Shown here one piece after another: positions 1 through 7,401 of a DNA stretch of 64,000 nucleotides. The stretch covers positions 1 through 64,000 of the forward strand of contig NZ_JAGGPL010000009.1 of NCBI RefSeq assembly GCF_018613805.1. The letters are read 5' to 3'. The stretch comes from Arthrobacter sp. ISL-48 (GTDB taxonomy: Bacteria; Actinomycetota; Actinomycetes; Actinomycetales; Micrococcaceae). The notes under the pieces were generated by a model. It saw only the letters and a program-made list of their open reading frames with translations. It was not told where the DNA came from and ran no database searches. The position numbers were made by a program, and so were the translations under genes. Within the stretch, counting starts at the first letter, position 1, and each line of letters opens with the position of its first letter.

Positions 1-21
1 AACGGGGGGTGCGGAGCAAGG

Positions 22-141
22 GTTACGGCGGTCATAGCGTGGGGGAAACGCCCGGTCCCATTCCGAACCCGGAAGCTAAGACCCACAGCGCCGATGGTAC
101 TGCACCCGGGAGGGTGTGGGAGAGTAGGTCACCGCCGGACA
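22..141 (+). rRNA. rrf: 5S ribosomal RNA
   Basis: About 120 nt with the conserved 5S loop GGTCCCATTCCGAACCCGG and complementary ends (ACGGCGGT near the start, ACCGCCGG near the end) that form helix I. The conserved GGGAGAGTAGGTC segment lies near the 3' end. It should be the last gene of an rRNA operon whose 16S and 23S genes lie upstream of the window. The ends are set by the helix and may be off by one or two bases. Confidence 0.96.
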
Positions 142-151
142 ACCATTAGGC

Positions 152-178
152 TCAGGCCCCGACAACGTCGGGGCCTGA
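152..178 (+). terminator. rRNA operon terminator hairpin
   Basis: A perfect 12-bp stem (TCAGGCCCCGAC / GTCGGGGCCTGA) with a 3-nt loop begins about ten bases after the 5S gene. The T tract after it is weak (CCCATTTAAA). Position and stem strength support termination of the rRNA operon. Confidence 0.85.
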
Positions 179-519
179 CCCATTTAAAACCACCACCCCG
201 AACATCCTGCACCGAACCCGGGGGACGCTCTCTCACTTCCTGCACCGAACCGGGGGACATAAAGCCTCCCCGGCCGGCCGTCGTCAGCCTCAAACCCGGG
301 AGAGCGTCGCGGAAAAAAGCCGGCAGGAAGTGAGAGAGCATCCGCTGTGGGCGCAATTCCCCGCGATATCCCCGGAAAACTAGTGATTTAAGTCAAAAAA
401 ACGCGGAAACACGCGGAATTTGCGGACCTCAAGGGCCCAAGCTGGTAAGTTTTCGAACAGTGGCTTGTACGCATGCCGCGTTCAGGCTCCAGAAATCATG
501 ACCGTCCAGGAGGACATAA
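179..519. other. Spacer between 5S rRNA and hup, no gene seen
   Basis: About 340 bases without a credible coding region. The first half holds copies of an interspersed repeat (separate entry). The second half, about 380-519, is more AT-rich and should hold the hup promoter, but no convincing -35/-10 pair is seen. A strong ribosome binding site (AGGAGG) precedes the hup start. Confidence 0.6.
205..343. repeat. GAGAGAG repeat family, locus 1 (inverted copies)
   Basis: GCTCTCTCACTTCCTGC at 227-243 is matched exactly, in inverse orientation, by GCAGGAAGTGAGAGAGC at 323-339. A truncated neighbour unit, TCCTGCACCGAACCCGGGGG at 205-224, repeats at 238-257 with one base missing, giving a period of 33. 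The same core and the same 32-33 nt period recur near 34.5 kb. The inverse copies flank about 80 bases of GC-rich sequence. No open reading frame or known family is recognised. Confidence 0.8.
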
Positions 520-807
520 ATGGCTAAGAACCGTAGTGAACTTGTTTCAGAGGTAGCGGGCAAGGCTGGCACCAGCCAGGCCGCCGTCAACTCCGTCCTC
601 GATGCACTGTTCGAAGTTTTCGAGACTTCTGTCGCCTCGGGCGAGAAGATCACCATCCCGGGCTGGCTCGCAGTCGAGCGCACCGACCGTGCAGCACGCA
701 CCGGCCGCAACCCGCAGACCGGCGAGACCATCCAGATCGCAGCAGGCCACAGCGTCAAGCTGACCGCTGGCTCCAAGCTGAAGGCTGCTGTCGCCAAGAA
801 GAAGTGA
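520..807 (+). CDS. hup: HU-family nucleoid DNA-binding protein
   Basis: 95 residues, the normal length of a bacterial HU subunit. The N-terminal helices (MAKNRSELVSEVAGKAG) are followed by the beta-arm with the HU/IHF signature RTGRNPQTGETIQI at about residues 61-74 and a basic C-terminus ending AKKK. HU dimers bend and compact DNA in the nucleoid. It lacks the long Lys/Ala-rich tail of the mycobacterial and streptomycete HupB form. AGGAGG lies a few bases before the ATG. It stands alone and is closed by a strong terminator, so it is probably monocistronic. Confidence 0.96.
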   Translation: MAKNRSELVSEVAGKAGTSQAAVNSVLDALFEVFETSVASGEKITIPGWLAVERTDRAARTGRNPQTGETIQIAAGHSVKLTAGSKLKAAVAKKK

Positions 808-822
808 TCTTCTTCAACAGCA

Positions 823-860
823 GCAGTGGAGCGGCAACCTGAGGGTTGCCGCTCCACTGC
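823..860 (+). terminator. Rho-independent terminator of hup
   Basis: A perfect 17-bp stem, GCAGTGGAGCGGCAACC at 823-839 with its complement at 844-860, and a TGAG loop. A short TTTAA tail follows. It starts 15 bases after the hup stop codon. Confidence 0.9.
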
Positions 861-906
861 TTTAAGCCGATTCGCCGCGCGGCCACCCGTAGCGGACAAT
901 GGATAG

Positions 907-3069
907 GTGCCTTCCGCAGCAAAGTCCCCTTCCGCAGCACCCCGGCCAGCTCCCGATAAAGGAGCGAAGGGCGTGGCTGCCAGCGCCTTGGGGATTTCCC
1001 GGCCGTGGCAGGTCGCGGGGCTTGCGGCCCTGTTTCTGGGGCTCGCGGCAGCGCTGCTGTTTTCCGGGGCGGCCGCAGCACGTGCAGTCTCGGACCCGGG
1101 GTCGATGGTCCGCTGGGGCCTCCCCATCAGTAAGGCCATCCACAACGTCTCCCTGGCCACAGTGATCGGCGGCCTGATCTTCGCCGTCGCCATCCTGCCC
1201 CGAACCTCAGGCCCGCGCTCCCGGGTCACTAACACGGTCAGCGACGGTGAGGCAGCCGAACACCCCGCATTCTCCCGCGCCCTTGCCGTTGCGGCGGCGG
1301 CCGGAGCCGCCTGGACGCTATCCGCAGTCGCCGTGCTGGTGTTCAGCTATTCTGACGTCGCCGGCCAAGGGATATCCGGTGACGCCGAATTCACCCGGGC
1401 GCTGGTGTACTTCATGACGGACATCGATACCGGGCGTGCGTGGCTCGCAGTAACCATCATCGCGGCAGTGGTGACCACCGCTCTGTTCGGCGTGCGGTCC
1501 CAGGGCGGCCTCGCGCTCACGCTGGTCCTGGCCTTGGTGGGACTTGTGCCCACGGCGCTGATCGGGCACTCGTCCAGTTCCTCGGATCACGAGGGTGCCA
1601 TCAACTCCCTGGGCCTGCATCTGCTGGGTGTCAGCTCCTGGGTGGGCGGCATCGTCCTGCTGGCCTTGTTGTCCGGGATACTGACAGGCTCCAAGCCCGG
1701 GGGCGCCGCCGATATCACTGAGCCCACGCTGCGGCGGTTTTCGTCCCTCGCTGGCTTCGCCTTTGTCCTGGTCTTTGCGTCAGGCGTGATCAACGCGACC
1801 ATCCGCATCACCAGCTGGAGCGACCTCTTCGGCTCCGCTTACGGGCAGCTGATCCTGGCGAAATCCGCTGCCGCCATGGTACTGGGCGGGGTCGGCCTGA
1901 TGCACCGGCAATGGGTTATTCCCCGGCTGGGACTCAAGGGGTCCACGCTGTCCTCACGGCGGGTTCTCTGGCAGCTGGTTCTGGTTGAACTCCTGGTCAT
2001 GGGAGCCACCTCCGGCATCGCCGTCGCGCTGAGCCAATCGGCCCCGCCGCAGCCCACCACTTTTGCGCCGGACGCATCTCCGGCCTTCATCCTTACCGGC
2101 TACGAGCTGCCGCCGGAGCTGACTCCCATAAGGTGGCTCACGGAATGGCGCCTCGACTGGCTCTGGATAGCTGTGGCGCTCTTCGGGCTTGTTTCCTATT
2201 TCCTGGGCGTCGCGAAGGTGCGGCGCCGGGGTGACAAATGGCAGTGGTTCCGGTCGGTGAACTGGGTGATCGGCCTGCTGGTGCTGACCTACATCACGTC
2301 GGGCCCGCCGTCGGTCTATGGCCGGGTTTTGTTCTCCGCGCACATGGTGGACCACATGGCGCTGACCATGGTGGCTCCCATCTTCCTGGTTCTCGGCGCT
2401 CCCGTGACACTGGCCCTGCGCGCGCTGCCCGCCCGTGGGGATGGCTCCCGGGGACTCCGCGAATGGTTGCTGGTGTTTGTGCACAGTAAGTTCTCGCAGC
2501 TGGTCACGCACCCCATTTTTGCAGCCGGCAACTTCGCGGGCTCGATCGTCTTGTTCTACTACTCGGACGCGTTCGGCTACGCCATGCGCGATCATCTGGG
2601 CCACGAACTGATGAACCTGCACTTCGCGGTGACTGGCTATATATTCGTGCTGAGCATGATCGGCACGGATCCGTTGCCGCGCCGGGCGCCCTACCCGATG
2701 CGGCTGCTCCTCCTGCTGGCCACCATGGGTTTCCACGCGTTCTTCGGCGTAGCCATCATGGGCGGCACAGGGCTACTGGCCGCGGATTACTTCGGCAATC
2801 TTGGCCGAACCTGGGGACAGTCCGCTCTGCTGGACCAGCAGACCGGCGGCGCGGTGGCCTGGGGCATCGGTGAGATACCCACCCTGCTGGTAGCCATCGG
2901 CGTCGCGGTCATGTGGTCCCGGTCCGATGAACGTGAGACCCGGCGTACGGACCGCGCGGCAGACAGGAATAACGACGCCGATCTGACCGCTTACAACGAT
3001 ATGTTTGCCAAATTGGCCGAACGCGACGCCAAGCTGGCCGAACGCAAAACAAAGCTGGAAGGACGCTGA
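907..3069 (+). CDS. CopD / CtaG fusion: copper-transport and cytochrome c oxidase assembly membrane protein
   Basis: 720 residues, almost all membrane segments. The first ~390 residues resemble CopD, a copper-import membrane protein of the Cop system. After a loop at about 390-420, the second half resembles the actinobacterial CtaG family (caa3-type oxidase assembly), with His-rich membrane motifs such as FSAHMVDHMALTMVAP and DHLGHELMNLHFAVTGY. The joint role is probably copper delivery to the terminal oxidase; this is inference from the family. The GTG start at 907 follows GGATAG. An ATG at 899 is out of frame. The C-terminus is charged and cytosolic-looking (KLAERDAKLAERKTK). The stop overlaps the start of the next gene by one base. 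Confidence 0.85.
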   Translation: MPSAAKSPSAAPRPAPDKGAKGVAASALGISRPWQVAGLAALFLGLAAALLFSGAAAARAVSDPGSMVRWGLPISKAIHNVSLATVIGGLIFAVAILPRTSGPRSRVTNTVSDGEAAEHPAFSRALAVAAAAGAAWTLSAVAVLVFSYSDVAGQGISGDAEFTRALVYFMTDIDTGRAWLAVTIIAAVVTTALFGVRSQGGLALTLVLALVGLVPTALIGHSSSSSDHEGAINSLGLHLLGVSSWVGGIVLLALLSGILTGSKPGGAADITEPTLRRFSSLAGFAFVLVFASGVINATIRITSWSDLFGSAYGQLILAKSAAAMVLGGVGLMHRQWVIPRLGLKGSTLSSRRVLWQLVLVELLVMGATSGIAVALSQSAPPQPTTFAPDASPAFILTGYELPPELTPIRWLTEWRLDWLWIAVALFGLVSYFLGVAKVRRRGDKWQWFRSVNWVIGLLVLTYITSGPPSVYGRVLFSAHMVDHMALTMVAPIFLVLGAPVTLALRALPARGDGSRGLREWLLVFVHSKFSQLVTHPIFAAGNFAGSIVLFYYSDAFGYAMRDHLGHELMNLHFAVTGYIFVLSMIGTDPLPRRAPYPMRLLLLLATMGFHAFFGVAIMGGTGLLAADYFGNLGRTWGQSALLDQQTGGAVAWGIGEIPTLLVAIGVAVMWSRSDERETRRTDRAADRNNDADLTAYNDMFAKLAERDAKLAERKTKLEGR

Positions 3070-5051
3070 TGAGCGAAACCGTACGCACCCAACTCCGGGT
3101 ACGCGCCTCCGAACTGGTGGGCCGTAACTGGCTGAATACCGGCGGCAAATCGCTTGACCTGGAAGCGTTGCGCGGCAAGATCGTGCTGCTGGACTTCTGG
3201 ACCTTCTGCTGCATCAACTGCCTGCACGTCCTTGATGAGTTGCGACCGCTTGAGGATCAGTATTCTGACGTCCTGGTGACGGTGGGTGTGCACTCGCCCA
3301 AGTTCGAGCACGAAGCGGATCCGGTGGCGCTGGCTGCAGCCGTGGAACGCTATGAGATCCACCATCCTGTTTTGGACGACCCCGAACTGGACACCTGGAA
3401 GGCCTACACGGCCCGTGCCTGGCCGACCCTGGTGGTCATCGACCCCGAGGGCTACATCGTGGCGCACCTCTCGGGTGAAGGCCACGCGGACGGCCTGGCT
3501 GTGCTCGTCCCGGAACTGATCGCAGAACACGAGGCGAAGGGGACTCTGCACCGCGGTTCCGGCCCTTACGTTGCGCCGGAAGCCACCTCGGGAACGCTGC
3601 GGTTCCCTGGCAAAGCGCTGTACCTACCGGACGGGCGCGGTTCGGCGGGGGCTGCGGATGCGGGACGCCACGGTTCGTGGCTCGTGACGGACACCGGCCA
3701 TCACCGCCTCGTGGAGTTGGCCACCGACTTCCAGACCGTATTGGGGACTTATGGTTCCGGCACGAAAGGATACTCGGACGGCCCCGCCGCCGGTGACGCA
3801 GCGACCGCCCGGTTCAACGAGCCGCAGGGCCTGGTCCTGCTGCCGGAGGACGTGGCTGCCAAGGCTGGCTACGACGTCGTGATTGCCGACTCGGTCAACC
3901 ACCGCCTACGCGGACTGTCGCTCGCGGACGGGACAGCCACTACCCTTGCCGGCAACGGCGTCCAGCGGCTGCTGGAAACCGGGCCTGCCCGCGTGGACGA
4001 GGACGCCGTCGGCTTCACGGGCCAGCTCAGTGAGCACCCGCTGGAGGTTTCCCTCAGCTCACCCTGGGACGTTGTGTGGTCCAAAAAGCTCAACGCCGTG
4101 GTGATCGCCATGGCGGGCGTGCACCAGATTTTCAGCTTCGATCCCCTGACCGGCGCCGTGGCGATTGCTGCCGGCAACGGCCTTGAAGGCCTGCTTGACG
4201 GTGCGGCCCACGAGGCCTGGTTCGCCCAGCCGTCCGGCCTCGCCGAGGACGCAGACGGCAACATCTGGGTGGCGGATTCCGAAACGTCGGCGCTCCGCAA
4301 GCTGGTGATCGGCGACGACGGCACGGTCACCGTGGAGTCCGCCGTTGGCAAGGGCCTGTTCGACTTCGGCTTCCGCGACGGGGAGGCCTCCGAGGCAAGG
4401 CTCCAGCACCCGTTGGGCGTCACGGTTCTGCCTGACGGTTCCGTGGCGATAGCGGACACCTACAACGGGGCGGTCCGCCGTTACGACCCGGCTGCCGGCA
4501 CGGTCTCCACCCTGGCCAGGGGCCTGTCCGAACCATCCGACGTGATCGTGGACCACACCGAGGCGGCCGGCACGGAGCCGCTGCTGGTGGTGGTCGAGGC
4601 GAACCAGCACCAGCTCGTGTACGTGCCCATTCCCAAGGAAGCGCAGCAGGTGGACGAGGGCGCAGTCCAGACCCACCGGCCCAAGAGCCCGGTTGCCCCC
4701 GGGCCGCTGGAACTGGCCGTCCGCTTCACGGCGCCCACGGGCCAGAAGCTGGACGACCGCTGGGGCGATCCCACGCAGCTGAAGATCTCTTCCACACCGC
4801 CCGAGTTGCTCGTGGCCGGTGGCGGCACGTCGGTGGGCCTGCTCCGGACGCTGGAACTCGCGCGGGACATTCCCGAAGGCGTGCTGCACATTACCGCCCG
4901 CGCTGCCGCCTGCGACGGACCCGAGACCGAGGACGGCGAGATCCCTGACCACGCCGCGTGCCACCTCTACCAGCAGGACTGGGGCATCCCGGTCTTGCTG
5001 ACGCACGACGGCGACACGGAGTTGGTTTTGGACCTGCGCGGAATGGACTGA
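3069..5051 (+). CDS. Thioredoxin-like / NHL-repeat protein (NHLRC2-like)
   Basis: 660 residues. An N-terminal thioredoxin-like domain (about 15-160) carries the redox motif FCCINC in DFWTFCCINCLHVLDE, which suits a CxxC active site. It is followed by NHL beta-propeller repeats (about 170-500), recognisable as recurring IADSVNHRLRGL, VADSETSALRKL and IADTYNGAVRRY segments. A C-terminal beta-rich domain (about 530-660) completes it. No signal peptide is evident, so it is likely cytosolic. The architecture matches the NHLRC2 family, whose bacterial role is unclear. The start overlaps the stop of the CopD-CtaG gene (TGATG), so the two are translationally coupled. Confidence 0.85.
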   Translation: MSETVRTQLRVRASELVGRNWLNTGGKSLDLEALRGKIVLLDFWTFCCINCLHVLDELRPLEDQYSDVLVTVGVHSPKFEHEADPVALAAAVERYEIHHPVLDDPELDTWKAYTARAWPTLVVIDPEGYIVAHLSGEGHADGLAVLVPELIAEHEAKGTLHRGSGPYVAPEATSGTLRFPGKALYLPDGRGSAGAADAGRHGSWLVTDTGHHRLVELATDFQTVLGTYGSGTKGYSDGPAAGDAATARFNEPQGLVLLPEDVAAKAGYDVVIADSVNHRLRGLSLADGTATTLAGNGVQRLLETGPARVDEDAVGFTGQLSEHPLEVSLSSPWDVVWSKKLNAVVIAMAGVHQIFSFDPLTGAVAIAAGNGLEGLLDGAAHEAWFAQPSGLAEDADGNIWVADSETSALRKLVIGDDGTVTVESAVGKGLFDFGFRDGEASEARLQHPLGVTVLPDGSVAIADTYNGAVRRYDPAAGTVSTLARGLSEPSDVIVDHTEAAGTEPLLVVVEANQHQLVYVPIPKEAQQVDEGAVQTHRPKSPVAPGPLELAVRFTAPTGQKLDDRWGDPTQLKISSTPPELLVAGGGTSVGLLRTLELARDIPEGVLHITARAAACDGPETEDGEIPDHAACHLYQQDWGIPVLLTHDGDTELVLDLRGMD

Positions 5052-5074
5052 TCACCGCCGTCGTACGTTCTTAC

Positions 5075-5119
5075 AAAGGCTGCCGCCTGTGACCGACGTG
5101 TCACGGGCGGCAGCCTTTT
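5075..5119 (+). terminator. Terminator after the CopD-CtaG / thioredoxin-NHL operon
   Basis: The stem AAAGGCTGCCGCC pairs with GGCGGCAGCCTTT and extends through a G-T pair into TGTGA / TCACG. The right arm runs into CCTTTT. It begins 24 bases after the stop codon. Confidence 0.85.
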
Positions 5120-5286
5120 GTGCGCTCGAACCGGGGCGGACCGCGGATTTCCGGGATTCTTGCTGCGGGTTGCCGGCAAAAGCCTGCCCGGCTTGACGCG
5201 GGTGCGGCGGGCCGCGCCTTCGGGGTTGTCCACATACACTGACGGCAGGATGACAGCGCATCCTGCCGCAGCGGCACGATGGCCAC

Positions 5287-6102
5287 GTGGATGTTTTGAG
5301 GGCACTGGAGCACTGTGGCGGAGCAGCCCGCCGTCCTGCTTTGGCGCAGCTCGGGATCGACGACGCCACTCTGCGCCGGGCCGTCCGTGCTGGAATAATG
5401 CAGCCGGCACGCGGCCTGTATGCCCTTCCGACGGCGTCGTCCGAACTCGTCGCGCTCCTACAGAACCGCGAACTGCTGACGTGCGTCAGCGCCGCTCCTC
5501 ATTATGGGCTCTGGTCGCTGCAGTCCCCCGGAACGCGGCATGTGTATCACCGCCGTGAGGAGGCAGCCCGGGACGCCGTCCACCACCCCGGCCTGCTCCT
5601 CCCGCCACAGGGCAGCCGGCCCGTGGCGGCGTTGGCTGACGTCCTCATTCACGCCCTGCGCTGCCTGCCGTTCGCTGAATCGCTTGTCATGGTGGAATGC
5701 GCGGTGTCGAGAGGCGACATGACGCTGGAATTCCTCCGGAAGCGACTTCCCGGCAGGCGCAACGGAAAGGAACGCGAAGTGTTGCGGTGGGTGGACCGGG
5801 GCGCCGAATCGCTGCTTGAAACGCTGGCACGCACCTACTTCCGCCAGGCCGGAATCCACGTGGAAACTCAAGCGCACCTGGATCGCGTTGGTTACGTTGA
5901 CCTCCTCCTCGAGGGCTGGCTAATAGTGGAGTTGGACGGCCGGCACCATGCAGATTGGGCGCAGGTCAAGAAGGACCATCGCCGGAACAATGAGTCCGCG
6001 GTCCAGGGATTCACCGCGCTCCGCTATTACTACCAGGACGTTGTGTACAACCCCGCAGACATGGTGGCACAGGTCGTGATGGTCCTGGCCCGGCGGCGTT
6101 AG
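5287..6102 (+). CDS. AbiEi-like winged-helix plus DUF559/Vsr-like endonuclease-fold protein
   Basis: 271 residues from a GTG start. The N-terminal ~100 residues look like the AbiEi antitoxin-type winged helix: ALAQLGIDDATLRRAVRAG is followed by RGLYALPT. The C-terminal ~100 residues show a PD-(D/E)xK pattern: SLLETLARTYFRQAG, then VGYVDLLLEGWLIVELDG with the conserved D and ExD, then a basic helix KKDHRRNNES. This matches the DUF559 / very-short-patch-repair nuclease fold. Such proteins are common orphans in actinobacteria and their function is not established. No toxin partner lies beside it. The start could be later; no strong ribosome binding site is visible. Confidence 0.75.
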   Translation: MDVLRALEHCGGAARRPALAQLGIDDATLRRAVRAGIMQPARGLYALPTASSELVALLQNRELLTCVSAAPHYGLWSLQSPGTRHVYHRREEAARDAVHHPGLLLPPQGSRPVAALADVLIHALRCLPFAESLVMVECAVSRGDMTLEFLRKRLPGRRNGKEREVLRWVDRGAESLLETLARTYFRQAGIHVETQAHLDRVGYVDLLLEGWLIVELDGRHHADWAQVKKDHRRNNESAVQGFTALRYYYQDVVYNPADMVAQVVMVLARRR

Positions 6103-6210
6103 TTGCCGCCCGTCACCAGGAGCAGGGTTTTGGGCACATCGCAGGATCGAATCCGCGGGAATTCAAGGGTTTCCTGGGCTTGAGGACGTAAAAGTGTGCT
6201 GGGCGTGACG

Positions 6211-6272
6211 CCGGAGCCTGGGAGCCCGTGACCCAGCCGGAGCCTGGGCGCCCGTGACCCAGCCGGAGCCTG
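6211..6272. repeat. 26-nt tandem repeat, about 2.4 copies
   Basis: CCGGAGCCTGGGAGCCCGTG plus ACCCAG at 6211-6236 is repeated with one change at 6237-6262, and a partial third copy follows. It lies just beyond the 3' end of the leftward gene at 6278-7270 and within the gap (6103-6277) between two convergent genes. It may simply be replication slippage. Confidence 0.8.
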
Positions 6273-6277
6273 AAAGC

Positions 6278-7270
6278 CTAGTAGGTCAGGAGAGGGGTGA
6301 CCTTGATGGTGTCACCGGCCACGTCCAGGCGAGTTGTGAAGCTGAAGTCCACCTCTGCGCTTAGCGGGAACCAGGCCCCTGTGAAGGAGTTCTGCTGGAG
6401 CGCCTCCACCTTCGCCTTGCCGTCCAGCGGTGAAACCACCCAGCGGCCGTCAAAGGGTTCGATGGATACCTCGGGGTAGGCCGTGACGGTCCACTTGATG
6501 GTCCCGTCCTTCACCACGTTGTTGCTGGCGAAGTAGAACGGGCAGTCTGGCTGGAGTTTCTGCTGCTTCACGGCGTCGGCCGCGCAGCCGTCCAGGAATT
6601 CCCTGACCTTCGCGGCCACGTCATCCTTCAGGTCCTTCGTCGCCTGCGTCAGCAGGTTCAGCGGAGCCACGGGGACGTCGCGGGACGTTACGGTGGCACG
6701 GGTAGCGGGGGCGGCGAAGTACTCGCCGTTCAGCGACGCTTCATACTCGCCCGGATAAAACACGGCAAAGGAGTTCCGGCCGCTGGGCATGTTCACGGCT
6801 ACCCCGTTGACCGTGGCCTCACTGGAATTCACCACAGTGATGTCCAGGGTGGGCAGCCGCGACGGCACGAAAGCCCAGGTGTTGAAGAAAAGCCACTCCG
6901 TGCCGGTCTTCTCCAGCAGGAACTCGGTGCGCAACCGGCTGCCGTCGATGGTGTATTCCACGGGCACCACCACCTGGTTGCCGGAGCGTTCCTCGGCGTC
7001 GCCGAGGTTCACATTCGCAAGGCGCGAAGAGGCCGTTTTCAGTGCGGTACCGTCCAGCATGGCCGCGTTGCCGGGGGGAACCGCGGCGCGCAGGATGCCC
7101 AGAGCCTTACCCCCGTCGCCGTCGTGTAGTGCGTCCAGATATTCGCGGACCGGCTGCTGCGGACTGGCGACTGTGTTGTTCACCAGGTTCACCGCCACGA
7201 TGGCTGCGGCCACTGCGAGCATGAGGCCCAACAGCCATCCGGCCGCTATCCTCACCAACGCTTGACTCAT
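6278..7270 (-). CDS. Membrane-anchored protein of unknown function
   Basis: 330 residues from the ATG at 7270 (MSQALVRIAAGWLLG). This start is preferred because a hydrophobic anchor begins at once and AGGGAC precedes it; an in-frame extension to 7321 has no support. One N-terminal membrane segment (about residues 5-30) is followed by a soluble extracytoplasmic region. That region begins with a short helical part resembling the NTF2-like lumazine pattern (VREYLDALHDGDGGKALGIL) and continues beta-rich, with a Cys pair in DGCAADAVKQQKLQPDCPF. No family is assigned. The HerA-like gene lies upstream on the same strand 131 bases away, so cotranscription is possible. Confidence 0.7.
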   Translation of the reverse strand: MSQALVRIAAGWLLGLMLAVAAAIVAVNLVNNTVASPQQPVREYLDALHDGDGGKALGILRAAVPPGNAAMLDGTALKTASSRLANVNLGDAEERSGNQVVVPVEYTIDGSRLRTEFLLEKTGTEWLFFNTWAFVPSRLPTLDITVVNSSEATVNGVAVNMPSGRNSFAVFYPGEYEASLNGEYFAAPATRATVTSRDVPVAPLNLLTQATKDLKDDVAAKVREFLDGCAADAVKQQKLQPDCPFYFASNNVVKDGTIKWTVTAYPEVSIEPFDGRWVVSPLDGKAKVEALQQNSFTGAWFPLSAEVDFSFTTRLDVAGDTIKVTPLLTY

Positions 7271-7401
7271 CTGCACGTCCCTTACGTTACCTGCAAGGCC
7301 GGCGAATGCTGATGTTGCCACCGGCCCCTGCGGCGTCGGGTGGCGGTTTCCGGAAGGTCCGACGCCGGCGGATGAAGCTCTCTCGTGTCGCCGGGTTTTG
7401 C

